Assembly: GCF_021655075.1 (NCBI RefSeq)
Contig: NZ_PPXX01000013.1
Coordinates: 1 to 37,340, forward strand
Direction of reading: 5' to 3'
Length of the DNA stretch: 37,340 nucleotides
DNA from: Clostridium sp. Cult2
Lineage (GTDB): Bacteria; Bacillota; Clostridia; Tissierellales; Tepidimicrobiaceae
Part shown: positions 8,962-17,190 of the stretch, in pieces
How positions within the stretch are numbered: the stretch's first letter is position 1
How the letters are laid out: every line of letters begins with the position of its first letter
Made by a program: the position numbers and the translations under genes
Notes under the pieces: model-generated
Database searches by the model: none
What the model was told of the DNA's origin: nothing
The model's input: the letters and a program-made list of their open reading frames with translations, nothing else

Positions 8962-10572
8962 ATGAATAAGGACAATTTTTTGAAAGGTGCAGCAATTCTT
9001 GGTATTGCTGGTGCAATTGTGAAAGTATTAGGGGCCTTTTATAGGATACCTCTTAACAATATACTTGGGAGCGAGGGGATTGGATACTATCAAACTGCTT
9101 ATCCTCTTTATGTATTACTGTTAACCATATCAACAGCTGGTTTTCCCGTAGCTGTAGCAAAGCTGGTTTCAGAAAAAAGAGCTCTGGGGGATTATAGGGG
9201 AGCTCATAAGGTGTTTAAGGTGGCTTTTTTAGGATTATTGATAGCTGGAGCACTTACATCTTTATTCGTCTTTATGAATGCAAAAAACATTGTCAAATCC
9301 TTGGGAAATGAAGATGCTTATTATGCTCTTATAGCATTAGTACCAGCTCTGTTTTTTGTACCTATTATGGCAGCTTTTAGAGGATATTTTCAAGGGAGAC
9401 AGACTATGACTCCAACTGCCCTATCTCAGATTGTAGAGCAGATGTTTAGAGTTGCTGTAGGCTTATTAGTCACCTACTATCTATTGGATAGGGGGTTACC
9501 TATAGCAGCAGGAGGAGCTTCTTTTGGAGGTTCTATAGGAGCTATAATAGGTGCTATTACCATGATGTTTATTTATTTTATCAAGAGGAGAGGAATCAAA
9601 GAAGAAATAAGAAGTAGTTTAAATGCAGAAGAAGAACCAGTAAACAAGATAATAAAAGATTTATTGGTTATAGCTATTCCTATAACCATAGGTGCAGCTA
9701 TTGTGCCTATAATGAACTCTATAGATACGTTATTGGTGTTTAAACGATTAAAAAGTATAGGATTTAGCAAGGAAGAAGCCAATGCGTTGTATGGACAACT
9801 TACAGGCCATGCCCAAACTTTAATTAATTTACCCTTGATTTTTTCTACAGCTTTGGGTATATCTTTGGTACCTGCTGTAGCTACAGCTAATACAAAGAAA
9901 AATTATAAAGAAATAAGAAACATTACCTCCTCTGGCATAAGGATTACTTTGCTAATAGGATTGCCCTCCGCTTTTGGCTTATTTGTTCTTGCAAGACCAA
10001 TTATAGGATTATTGTATTATAAGCTAACTCAAGGGGAAATAGTAAGTACTGGGGAAATACTATCCATACTTTCCTTTGGAGTTATATTTTTGACTTTGGT
10101 TCAATCCTTGACAGCTATATTGCAAGGATTAGGTAAACCATTAGTACCTGTTGTTAATTTAGCTATAGGAGCAGTAGTGAAAGTATTTTTAACCTATACC
10201 TTAACAGGAATTAAAGCTATAAATGTAAAAGGGGCAGCTATATCCACTGTGAGCGCATATTTAATAGCTGCATTACTTGACTTAATTGCTGTTCGCAAGT
10301 ATACTAGATTAAAATTAGGTAGGAATGAGATGCTTATTAAACCATTAATGTCAGCTATAGGAATGGCATTAGTTGCAAAGTTAGTTTATACTAGTTTAAT
10401 AAATATTACCGGGGATAAATTATCTACTGTAATTGCTATAATTGTTGCAGCAATAGCTTATTTTGTACTTCTTATAGTTACAGGTTCGGTAACCGAAGAA
10501 GATTTTAATCTATTTCCAAAAGGAGATAAAATAGCTAACAAACTTGCAAAATTTAAAATGTTAAAAAGATGA
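8962..10572 (+). CDS. SpoVB/YabM-family polysaccharide or lipid flippase
   Basis: A 536-residue polytopic membrane protein of the MOP exporter superfamily (MVF/SpoVB branch). It starts with FLKGAAILGIAGAIVKVLGA and has the family segments RIPLNNILGSEGIGYYQ and FPVAVAKLVSEKRA, with roughly 14 hydrophobic stretches along its length. Relatives move lipid-linked cell-wall or spore-cortex precursors across the membrane. Position after spoVT equals B. subtilis yabM, so it may be the YabM orthologue rather than SpoVB proper; sequence alone does not decide. The ATG follows AGGGGGAAA. It is 28 bases upstream of mazG. Confidence 0.88.
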   Translation: MNKDNFLKGAAILGIAGAIVKVLGAFYRIPLNNILGSEGIGYYQTAYPLYVLLLTISTAGFPVAVAKLVSEKRALGDYRGAHKVFKVAFLGLLIAGALTSLFVFMNAKNIVKSLGNEDAYYALIALVPALFFVPIMAAFRGYFQGRQTMTPTALSQIVEQMFRVAVGLLVTYYLLDRGLPIAAGGASFGGSIGAIIGAITMMFIYFIKRRGIKEEIRSSLNAEEEPVNKIIKDLLVIAIPITIGAAIVPIMNSIDTLLVFKRLKSIGFSKEEANALYGQLTGHAQTLINLPLIFSTALGISLVPAVATANTKKNYKEIRNITSSGIRITLLIGLPSAFGLFVLARPIIGLLYYKLTQGEIVSTGEILSILSFGVIFLTLVQSLTAILQGLGKPLVPVVNLAIGAVVKVFLTYTLTGIKAINVKGAAISTVSAYLIAALLDLIAVRKYTRLKLGRNEMLIKPLMSAIGMALVAKLVYTSLINITGDKLSTVIAIIVAAIAYFVLLIVTGSVTEEDFNLFPKGDKIANKLAKFKMLKR

Positions 10573-10600
10573 ATTAACAAAATACAAAGGAGTAATAGAT

Positions 10601-12070
10601 ATGGGGAAAATATATATTTTAGGATTAGGACCGGGGGATATTGATTCTCTAACCTTAGGAGTGGTAGATAGAATAAAAAGTGGAGATAAAAACTATCTAA
10701 GGACAGAAAAGCATCCTACGGTAAAATTTTTTCAAGATAATGATATACCTTATGAATCTTACGACTATGTTTATGATAAGGAAGAGGAATTTTTAGACGT
10801 TTATAAATACATTGTAAATGATTTAGTAAATAAAGCAAAAACCTATAAGGCCATTAACTATTTAGTTCCTGGGAATCCTATGGTTGCAGAGAAAACTGTA
10901 GAAATTTTGTTGGAAAAAGAAGGTGAGGATTTAGATATCGAATTATTGACAGGAATTAGTTTTATAGAACCAACAATTGAATTATTGAAAAGAGATCCCA
11001 TTGATGGACTGAAGATAGTAGATGGAACCATGTTTGATATGAATGATATAGATATTAACATTGATTATATAATAACTCAAGTATATAATAGAAGGGTTGC
11101 CTCTGATATAAAGCTTGTACTTTCTGAGGTATACGGTGATGAATATGAAATTTATGTAATCAATAGAGCAGGAGTAAAAGGAGATGAAAAGCTTTCTAAA
11201 ATTCCCATTTACGAATTGGATAGAATCCCTAGAATAGACTCACTAACGAGTATATATATTCCTAAAGTGGACAAAATAATTAAAAAAATATACGATGTTG
11301 CCGATATTATAGATACAATGAAAATATTGAGAAGTGAAAAGGGTTGTCCTTGGGATAAGGAACAGACCCATCAATCTATAAGACAATCTGTTATTGAAGA
11401 GGCCTATGAGGTAGTAGATGCAATTGATAGAGAAGATATTGATGGCTTGATTGAAGAGTTGGGAGACCTCCTTTTTCAGATAATATTTCATTGTGAAATA
11501 GCCTCAGAGGAAGGTAAGTTTAACCTTTACCATGTAACAACTGAACTAAATAAAAAATTAATTTTTCGACATCCTCATGTTTTTTGTGAAAAAAAAGTAG
11601 AAAAATCTGAAGAAGTAGTATATAATTGGAATAAACTGAAGTATAAGGAGAGAGGGATTTCTACTTATACTGATATCTTAAAAGACATACCTAAACTTCC
11701 TTCATTAATGAGAAGCTATAAGGTTCAAGAAAGAGCAGGGCAAGTTGGTTTTGATTGGTACAATGTGGATGGAGCCCTAGACAAGGTAAAGGAAGAATAT
11801 TATGAGGTTATTGAATCCATTAATGCTATTGAAGGTGGTGATGTAGGGGAAGTAGAAGAAGAATTAGGAGACTTATTATTTGCAGTAGTTAATGTATGCA
11901 GATTTTTAAATGTAAACCCTGAAGTTGCATTAAACAAAACAATAAGTAAATTTGTTGACAGATTTGAGATTATGGAAATAAAAAGTAGAAAAATGGGTAA
12001 AAAGTTAGAAGAAATGACTTTAGAAGAAATGGATATACTATGGAATGAAGCTAAAATACATAAATATTAG
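10601..12070 (+). CDS. mazG: YabN/MazG: methylase-like domain fused to NTP pyrophosphohydrolase
   Basis: A 489-residue fusion. Residues 1-225 resemble a tetrapyrrole (SAM-dependent) methylase, with the glycine-rich opening KIYILGLGPGDIDSLTLG and VPGNPMVAEKTVEIL. From about 243 come two MazG modules: LRSEKGCPWDKEQTHQSIR and VIEEAYEVVDAI with EELGDLLFQI, then a second copy with GFDWYNVDGALDKVKEEYYE and EELGDLLFAV. The acidic EExxE/ELGD residues coordinate the metal that hydrolyses NTPs to NMP and PPi. This is the YabN architecture of Bacillus and sits in the same place. The ATG follows AAAGGAG. Role of the methylase-like half is unknown. Confidence 0.94.
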   Translation: MGKIYILGLGPGDIDSLTLGVVDRIKSGDKNYLRTEKHPTVKFFQDNDIPYESYDYVYDKEEEFLDVYKYIVNDLVNKAKTYKAINYLVPGNPMVAEKTVEILLEKEGEDLDIELLTGISFIEPTIELLKRDPIDGLKIVDGTMFDMNDIDINIDYIITQVYNRRVASDIKLVLSEVYGDEYEIYVINRAGVKGDEKLSKIPIYELDRIPRIDSLTSIYIPKVDKIIKKIYDVADIIDTMKILRSEKGCPWDKEQTHQSIRQSVIEEAYEVVDAIDREDIDGLIEELGDLLFQIIFHCEIASEEGKFNLYHVTTELNKKLIFRHPHVFCEKKVEKSEEVVYNWNKLKYKERGISTYTDILKDIPKLPSLMRSYKVQERAGQVGFDWYNVDGALDKVKEEYYEVIESINAIEGGDVGEVEEELGDLLFAVVNVCRFLNVNPEVALNKTISKFVDRFEIMEIKSRKMGKKLEEMTLEEMDILWNEAKIHKY

Positions 12071-12098
12071 CTATTTTATAAAAAATATGGTATCAGAA

Positions 12099-12127
12099 GA
12101 AGGATTTTTAAAATCAATATAGAATAA
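12099..12127 (+). promoter_or_regulatory. Sigma-H promoter of hup
   Basis: GAAGGATTT (12099-12107), 11 bases, then ATAGAATAA (12119-12127). This matches the sigma-H consensus at every defined position and is nearly identical to the spoVG promoter in this window, including the following TTAAAA. It lies 46 bases before the hup ATG. Confidence 0.75.
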
Positions 12128-12173
12128 CTTAATAAAGAAGGATTAAGATTAGGATAAGAGGAGGAATTAAATT

Positions 12174-12452
12174 ATGAATAAAGCTGAATTAGTTGCTAGC
12201 ATAGCAGAAAAAAGTAATTTGACTAAAAAGGATGCTGAGGGCGCATTAAATGCTTTTATGGATGTAGTACAAGAAACATTAGCAAATGGTGAAAAAGTAC
12301 AATTAGTTGGATTTGGGACTTTTGAAGTAAGAGATAGAAAAGCAAGAGAGGGTAGAAATCCTAGAAACCCAGAAGAAGTAATCCAAATACCAGCTTCAAA
12401 AGCTCCAGTATTTAAAGCAGGAAAAGGATTAAAGGAAGCTGTAAATAAGTAA
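12174..12452 (+). CDS. hup: HU-type nucleoid protein
   Basis: A 92-residue histone-like DNA-binding protein. It begins MNKAELVASIAEKSNLTKKD and carries the HU signature VGFGTFEVRDRKAREGRNP, including the DNA-embracing arm (about residues 52-75) and the minor-groove tip Asn-Pro. The homodimer bends and compacts DNA. The ATG follows AGAGGAGGAA. It sits between mazG and rqcP, where B. subtilis has no HU gene, and has its own sigma-H-type promoter and a terminator. Confidence 0.96.
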   Translation: MNKAELVASIAEKSNLTKKDAEGALNAFMDVVQETLANGEKVQLVGFGTFEVRDRKAREGRNPRNPEEVIQIPASKAPVFKAGKGLKEAVNK

Positions 12453-12483
12453 AAAAGATCAGGTCTTTGACCTGATTTTTTTT
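12451..12483 (+). terminator. Terminator after hup
   Basis: ATCAGGTC (12458-12465) pairs with GACCTGAT (12469-12476) around TTT, preceded by an A-run and followed by eight Ts. Confidence 0.9.
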
Positions 12484-12503
12484 GTAATAAGGAGGGAAAT
12501 TGT

Positions 12504-12746
12504 TTGAGGATTGATAAATACCTAAAGAATTCTAGAATAATTAAAAGGAGAACTGTGGCAAAAGAAGCCTGTGAACAGGGAAGAGTTTTAATAAATGGGA
12601 AATTGGCTAAACCAGGAGATGAAGTTAATGTAGGAGATATTGTTCAGGTTAACTTTGACACAGGCGCTATGAAGGTTGAAGTATTAAAGGTCGATGATAA
12701 TGTAAAGAAGAATAAGGCAACGGAATTATATAAACCTATAGATTAA
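12504..12746 (+). CDS. rqcP: RqcP (YabO), S4-domain ribosome quality-control factor
   Basis: An 80-residue protein that is almost entirely an S4 RNA-binding domain: MRIDKYLKNSRIIKRRTVAK, then ACEQGRVLINGKLAKPGDEV. In B. subtilis the YabO homologue binds stalled 50S subunits and supports RqcH-driven C-terminal alanine tailing. The start is TTG, preceded by AAGGAGGGAAA. Position before yabP matches Bacillus. An Hsp15-type heat-shock role is the alternative, but size and neighbours favour RqcP. Confidence 0.9.
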   Translation: MRIDKYLKNSRIIKRRTVAKEACEQGRVLINGKLAKPGDEVNVGDIVQVNFDTGAMKVEVLKVDDNVKKNKATELYKPID

Positions 12747-12775
12747 AGGCTTTGTTCTAAAAGCCTTTTTTTTTT
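12745..12775 (+). terminator. Terminator after rqcP
   Basis: AAAGGCTTT (12745-12753) and AAAGCCTTT (12760-12768) form a stem followed by a run of ten Ts. The stem begins within the rqcP stop codon. Confidence 0.9.
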
Positions 12776-12813
12776 CATAAATATTAGTAAAGAAAAGAGT
12801 AGGGGGGATGAAT

Positions 12814-13095
12814 ATGACTGAAATAAAGACTAATTTTAAAAATCAAAATATTTTAGTGGAGGATAGGAATAAAGTCACAATTACAGGTGTTGAACAGGTA
12901 GAGAGTTTTAATGACAATACAATAATCCTTAGAACCATTAAAGGAGGTATGGTTATTAAAGGAGAAAGACTTAATGTAGGGAAGTTAAATTTAGATGATG
13001 GTAATGTAAAAATAGATGGTATTATTAATGGTATCAACTATGTAGACAAGGACTTATCCCAAAAAGGAAATATCATTGGGAAGATTTTTAAATAA
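12814..13095 (+). CDS. yabP: YabP, spore coat or cortex assembly protein
   Basis: A 93-residue protein of the YabP/YqfC family. It has the family core: NKVTITGVEQVESFNDNTI, then LRTIKGGMVIKGERLNVGKL and a final hydrophobic INGINY. In B. subtilis, YabP and its neighbour YabQ are mother-cell proteins needed for the spore cortex. ATG 12808 directly abuts AGGGGGG, which leaves no spacing; ATG 12814 is six bases away and is preferred. It is followed 16 bases later by yabQ. Confidence 0.92.
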   Translation: MTEIKTNFKNQNILVEDRNKVTITGVEQVESFNDNTIILRTIKGGMVIKGERLNVGKLNLDDGNVKIDGIINGINYVDKDLSQKGNIIGKIFK

Positions 13096-13111
13096 TATTT
13101 AGGAGCCTAAT

Positions 13112-13588
13112 ATGGAAACTACTATAAAGATTCAACTTTATATATTTTTAACTTCCATATATGGAGGATTGATATCAGGGCTAGCCTATGATATATACAG
13201 GGTAACTAGACATTATTTTAAGCCTAGAAAAATAGTTACTATTATAGAAGATTTGTTATTTTGGATTGGAGTATCATTTATATTTTTTTATATTATTTAT
13301 AAAAGTAATTGGGGAAGTTTAAGGGGATATATTTTTATAGGATTCTTTATTGGAGGATTTATTTATTTAAAGATATTGAGTAAGGTACTATTTCCATTTT
13401 GGATGAAAATATTTGATGGGATTATAACTATAGTGAAGAAAATTTTTGCAATAATTAAATTACCTTTTAAACATATTAAAAATTTATTATCACCTAGAAT
13501 AAAAAGAATAAATAGAATAAGAAAAATTCCAAAGGAAGCTATAAGTGAAATAAAAAGATATAAAAAAATTATTTCTAATAAAAAATAA
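13112..13588 (+). CDS. yabQ: YabQ, spore cortex membrane protein
   Basis: A 158-residue membrane protein with hydrophobic segments at about 7-27, 44-64 and 70-95, and a very basic C-terminal tail (about 115-158). The opening IFLTSIYGGLISGLAYDIYR is the YabQ signature (gly-rich segment followed by YDIYR). In B. subtilis YabQ sits in the outer forespore membrane and is needed for cortex synthesis. It follows yabP by 16 bases, so the two are co-transcribed. ATG follows AGGAGCC. Confidence 0.9.
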   Translation: METTIKIQLYIFLTSIYGGLISGLAYDIYRVTRHYFKPRKIVTIIEDLLFWIGVSFIFFYIIYKSNWGSLRGYIFIGFFIGGFIYLKILSKVLFPFWMKIFDGIITIVKKIFAIIKLPFKHIKNLLSPRIKRINRIRKIPKEAISEIKRYKKIISNKK

Positions 13589-13615
13589 AGGATTTTTTAA
13601 AAGAATGTAGAATAT
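13587..13615 (+). promoter_or_regulatory. Sigma-H promoter of divIC
   Basis: AAAGGATTT (13587-13595), 11 bases, then GTAGAATAT (13607-13615): a full match to the sigma-H consensus and the third such element in the window. It begins inside the yabQ stop codon and lies 21 bases before the divIC ATG. Confidence 0.75.
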
Positions 13616-13635
13616 ACTAAATAGGTGGTGGTATT

Positions 13636-13956
13636 ATGAAAAAAAAAGGAAGGAGAAAATCAGGTTTTAGATTAATACATTTAATTATTTTGCTTATAGT
13701 TTTTTGGATTGGTAAAACTCTAATTAGCCAAAGTATTATGATTAAAGATTTAAATAGCAAAAGGATAAAAGAGGAAGATGAAATAACTCTACTAAAAGAA
13801 GAAATAGAAGAATTGAGTGAAGAAATTGAAAACAAAGATTCTCTGACCTTTGTAGAAAAGATCGCCAGAGAAGATTTAAGAATGGTAAGACCAAGAGAAA
13901 TAATTTATATTGATAAAAACAAAGATAAAAGTCTTTTTAACTTCTTTAGGAAGTAG
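13636..13956 (+). CDS. divIC: DivIC/FtsB-type septum protein
   Basis: A 106-residue bitopic membrane protein: basic cytoplasmic MKKKGRRKSG, one transmembrane helix (about 12-30), an acidic coiled coil (about 35-70, LLKEEIEELSEEIEN) and the family's end motif VEKIAREDLRMVRPREIIYI. It acts in the divisome with DivIB/FtsQ and FtsL to control septal wall synthesis. ATG follows TAGGTGGTGG. The sigma-H promoter just upstream would raise its level when the asymmetric septum forms. Confidence 0.93.
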   Translation: MKKKGRRKSGFRLIHLIILLIVFWIGKTLISQSIMIKDLNSKRIKEEDEITLLKEEIEELSEEIENKDSLTFVEKIAREDLRMVRPREIIYIDKNKDKSLFNFFRK

Positions 13957-13962
13957 AATTTA

Positions 13963-13991
13963 TTGACAATAACGATTTTCTAATATATACT
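13963..13991 (+). promoter_or_regulatory. Sigma-A promoter of the S1-domain gene
   Basis: TTGACA (13963-13968), 17 bases, then TATACT (13986-13991). This is close to the sigma-A consensus and gives a start site about 30-35 bases before the ATG. Confidence 0.85.
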
Positions 13992-14030
13992 AGATAAAGA
14001 ATATATTTTATAAGGAGGAATTGTTTATTT

Positions 14031-14447
14031 ATGCCCGTAACTGTTGGAAAAGTAGTTGAGGGCAGAGTCACAGGTATTACAAACTTTGGTGCATTTGTAC
14101 AATTACCACAAGGTAAAAGTGGTCTGGTGCATATTTCAGAAATATCTGATGACTATGTTGAAAAAGTAGCCGACTACTTGAAAAAAGACCAGAAAGTTAA
14201 AGTAAAAATATTATCAATCTCTGAGGATGGCAAAATAAGCCTTTCCATTAGACAAGCCAAACCTAAAACAAACAATCCTATTGAAATTGATTGGGATAAA
14301 ACTGATGAAAAGCAAAAGTACATGTCTTTTGAAGATAAGTTGTCTAAGTTCTTAAAGGATAGCAATGAAAAGCAAGATCAGTTGAAGATGCGAGAAGGTA
14401 GGAGAGGACTTGGCCAAAAGTATAGAGGGAGAAGCATGGACTTATAA
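14031..14447 (+). CDS. yabR: S1 RNA-binding domain protein, YabR-like
   Basis: A 138-residue cytoplasmic protein. Residues 1-75 are one S1 domain: VGKVVEGRVTGITNFGAFVQ, then GKSGLVHISEISDDYVE and VKVKILSISEDGKISLSIR. The remaining 60 residues are charged and probably disordered, ending in a basic Gly/Arg patch (REGRRGLGQKYRGR). Position between divIC and spoIIE equals B. subtilis yabR. Relatives associate with ribosomes or RNA; the exact role is unknown. ATG follows AAGGAGGAA. It has its own sigma-A promoter and terminator. Confidence 0.92.
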   Translation: MPVTVGKVVEGRVTGITNFGAFVQLPQGKSGLVHISEISDDYVEKVADYLKKDQKVKVKILSISEDGKISLSIRQAKPKTNNPIEIDWDKTDEKQKYMSFEDKLSKFLKDSNEKQDQLKMREGRRGLGQKYRGRSMDL

Positions 14448-14470
14448 AACCGGATTAATCCGGTTTTTTT
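14446..14470 (+). terminator. Terminator after yabR
   Basis: AAAACCGGATT and AATCCGGTTTT (14446-14467) form a perfect palindrome ending in seven Ts. It begins within the stop codon. Confidence 0.9.
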
Positions 14471-14776
14471 ATTTGTTCGTAAAATTAACCTAATCTTCAC
14501 ATTAAGTATTGTTAGGCATGTTTAATAACTAGAATGCCATATACAAGATATTATACAAATATATACATTAGATGTATTTATTTTTTTTCATGGTTTCTAA
14601 CTGGTATTTTGCTAAAGATAAGCCTTGTTGTTCCCTTTCTTTAGATTAGAAGATAACAGAATATATAAATGTTTTATGTCAAAAATTTCTTGTGTTTATG
14701 CAAGAAGGATTGACAAAATATTTTCTTCCTTTCTGATAATATGTATTCAAAATACTAATATTCGGGGGGAATAAAA
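14448..14776. other. 329-base gap upstream of spoIIE
   Basis: The left end is the yabR terminator and the right 100 bases hold the spoIIE control region. The middle (about 14475-14670) is AT-rich. I looked for a tRNA, a riboswitch fold and a short ORF with a ribosome site on both strands and saw none. Confidence 0.6.
14677..14742 (+). promoter_or_regulatory. spoIIE control region: sigma-A promoter with 0A-like box
   Basis: A perfect -35 TTGACA (14710-14715) is followed by TAATAT (14737-14742) at 21 bases, or GATAAT (14735-14740) at 19. B. subtilis spoIIE is known for a 21-base spacer that needs Spo0A~P. TGTCAAA (14677-14683) differs from the Spo0A box TGTCGAA at one base and lies upstream of the -35. 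Spo0A control is therefore inferred, not shown. Confidence 0.55.
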
Positions 14777-17122
14777 ATGTTAAAGGCAGAATATATTTTA
14801 TCTAAAGGTAAAAAGCAAAGTAGAATGATAGACCTCAATTGGGATTACATACTACTTGTTGTCTTAGCTTTTTTCATTAGTAGAGCTAGTATTATGGATA
14901 ATTTAACTCCATTTGGTATAACCTTTATGGCAGCCTACATTTTATCGGGAAGGTCTAGTGGATTTATTTTTATTTCTATAATATTGGGGATACTTTCTTT
15001 TCATGGATTAAAGGGGATAGACTATATAATTGCATCAGCTTCCATTTGGATATTGTTCAATAGGTTAAAATCCATAAAATCTTTTTCATCTATAAAATCA
15101 TCCATTATTGCAGGGAGTATTTTTATACTAATTAAATCTATATTTTTACTGATGTTTAAAAATGTATTTATTTATGATTTGTTTATTGTTATTTTTGAAG
15201 GATTGGTAGTGTTTACTCTAACCTATATATTTTCCTATAATTTTTCTATGGGAAACATAGGTAAAACTTATACCAATGAAAGGGTAATATGTATTTTCAT
15301 CACTTTAGCCTTAGTGCTATCAGGTTTTCATAATCTTACCATATTGGATGCTTCTATAAAAAATATTATAAGTATATTATTTATTTTGTTTTTTGGATAT
15401 ACAGAAGGGGCTTTTATAGGAGGTACTATGGGAATGGTTTTGGGAATGATATCCTATATATCTCAACCAGAGATGCCCTTTCTTCTTGCTATATATGGGT
15501 TATCTGGTTTATTGGCAGGGGTTTTTAAAGATTTAGGGAGGACAGGCTCTGTCTTAGGATTCTTGTTAGGAAATGGAATTATATCTTTCTATATTAGTGG
15601 ATATGGCATAAGTTTTCTCTATGTAAAAGAATTGATTATATCTATTATTCTTTTTAGTCTTCTGTATAAACCATTAAACTACTATTTATCTGATTATATG
15701 GAATTTATCACAAGAAGGTCTAAAGAAAAGACTTATTCTCATAGGAAAGATGAGATGACTGTTAAAAGATTAAATGAAATATCTCAGGTGTTTAAAGAAT
15801 TAGGAGAGACTTTTAAAAGTTCAGTAGAGAATAATAATACTTATGATGTAAAAGAAATTTATGAATTAATTGACAATGTGGCTAATTCAATATGTTCTAA
15901 TTGTGGTATGAGGAAATTTTGTTGGGAAGAAGGATTTTATTCCACCTATCATTCTATGTTTAAAATAATCAGTTTGCTAGAAGAGAAGGTACCTTTAAAG
16001 GATGAAAATCTGCCTCAATTGATTAAAGATTATTGTATAAATAAAAGAGAAATAAAAAAAGAAATACAAAGTCATTTTGAAAAGTTTAAGATTAACAACA
16101 TGTGGAAAGATAAAATAGTTGAAAATAGGTTACTGGTCTCTGAACAGTTGGAAGGAGTAGCAAAAATAATGGAAGATATGGCCAAGGATATATACATTAA
16201 TCCTATATTTAAAGATGATGTAGAAGAAAGGGTATTATCCAATTTAAAGAATAATAAGGTAAACGTAAAAGAGGTTATTGTGGCAGAATTAGAAGACCAT
16301 AATATTGAGGTATATGTAGAAGTTGATAAACCATATAAAAAGGAAAATAGTCAGGAGAATATTAGGAGAATAGTTTCTGACACTTTGGGAGTTACATTAA
16401 AAGGGGAGTTTAATATAAGTCAGTCTAAGAAAGAAAGGCAAAGATTTAAACTGATAAGGAGTAATCGATATAATGCATTAACAGAAGTGGTTTCAAAGTC
16501 CAATTATTACAACAAAGTATCAGGTGATAACTACACTTTCGGAGAAGGAGAAAATAATTATTTTGTAGCTCTTAGTGATGGAATGGGAGTAGGTAAAAAG
16601 GCTAGTAATGAAAGTGGTATAGCAATAAATTTACTGGAAAAGTTTTTAGAGGCTAAATTTGATAAGGAATTAGCCTTGAAAACTATTAATTCCATACTTA
16701 TGTTAAAATCTAACGATGAATTATTTACTACTTTGGATATATCCTTAATAGATTTATATACTGGGAAATTGCAGATAATAAAAACTGGAGCACCTGCAAC
16801 CTTTATTCGAAAAAAGGATAGAGTAGAAATTATAAATAATCAGTCTTTGCCAGTAGGGATCTTAAAAGATGTAGATTTTAATATTTATGAAGAATATCTG
16901 GAAGATGGAGATATTATTATCATGATGTCTGATGGTGTATTAGAAGCAAATGAAACTTCGGAAAATGCAGAAAGATGGATGAAAGATATAATTGCTGGAA
17001 TAAAAAACTTAAACCCTAAGAAGATTGCAGATGAAATAATGAATGCAGCAAAAGAAGCAAGTGGTAATAAGATTAGAGATGATATGACTCTATTGGTAAC
17101 AAAGGTTTGGAAAACCGTATAA
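14777..17122 (+). CDS. spoIIE: Stage II sporulation protein E, membrane PP2C phosphatase
   Basis: A 781-residue protein. Residues about 25-310 hold some ten hydrophobic segments; about 320-560 form the regulatory/oligomerisation region with a Cys cluster (SICSNCGMRKFCWEE); about 590-781 form the PP2C domain, with ALSDGMGVGKKASNESG (about 597-613) and IIIMMSDGVLEAN (about 712-724) supplying the metal-binding aspartates. In B. subtilis it localises to the polar septum and dephosphorylates SpoIIAA to activate sigma-F. Slightly shorter than B. subtilis (827), in the membrane part. ATG follows GGGGGGAA. No terminator before the VWA gene. Confidence 0.97.
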   Translation: MLKAEYILSKGKKQSRMIDLNWDYILLVVLAFFISRASIMDNLTPFGITFMAAYILSGRSSGFIFISIILGILSFHGLKGIDYIIASASIWILFNRLKSIKSFSSIKSSIIAGSIFILIKSIFLLMFKNVFIYDLFIVIFEGLVVFTLTYIFSYNFSMGNIGKTYTNERVICIFITLALVLSGFHNLTILDASIKNIISILFILFFGYTEGAFIGGTMGMVLGMISYISQPEMPFLLAIYGLSGLLAGVFKDLGRTGSVLGFLLGNGIISFYISGYGISFLYVKELIISIILFSLLYKPLNYYLSDYMEFITRRSKEKTYSHRKDEMTVKRLNEISQVFKELGETFKSSVENNNTYDVKEIYELIDNVANSICSNCGMRKFCWEEGFYSTYHSMFKIISLLEEKVPLKDENLPQLIKDYCINKREIKKEIQSHFEKFKINNMWKDKIVENRLLVSEQLEGVAKIMEDMAKDIYINPIFKDDVEERVLSNLKNNKVNVKEVIVAELEDHNIEVYVEVDKPYKKENSQENIRRIVSDTLGVTLKGEFNISQSKKERQRFKLIRSNRYNALTEVVSKSNYYNKVSGDNYTFGEGENNYFVALSDGMGVGKKASNESGIAINLLEKFLEAKFDKELALKTINSILMLKSNDELFTTLDISLIDLYTGKLQIIKTGAPATFIRKKDRVEIINNQSLPVGILKDVDFNIYEEYLEDGDIIIMMSDGVLEANETSENAERWMKDIIAGIKNLNPKKIADEIMNAAKEASGNKIRDDMTLLVTKVWKTV

Positions 17123-17190
17123 AGGATAAAAGAGTATATATTTTATAAAATTGTCAATAATCCAAATAAAAATCTCAAGGAGGTGTATAT

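Noticed and set aside
12137-12167. A second sigma-H-like element upstream of hup (AAGGATTA then GAAT)
   Set aside because: The spacing to GAAT is 18 bases and that GAAT belongs to the ribosome-site region.
14475-14670. tRNA or small RNA gene in the gap before spoIIE, where some Clostridia have tRNAs
   Set aside because: No cloverleaf, no GTTCRA-type T-loop and no stable hairpin found.
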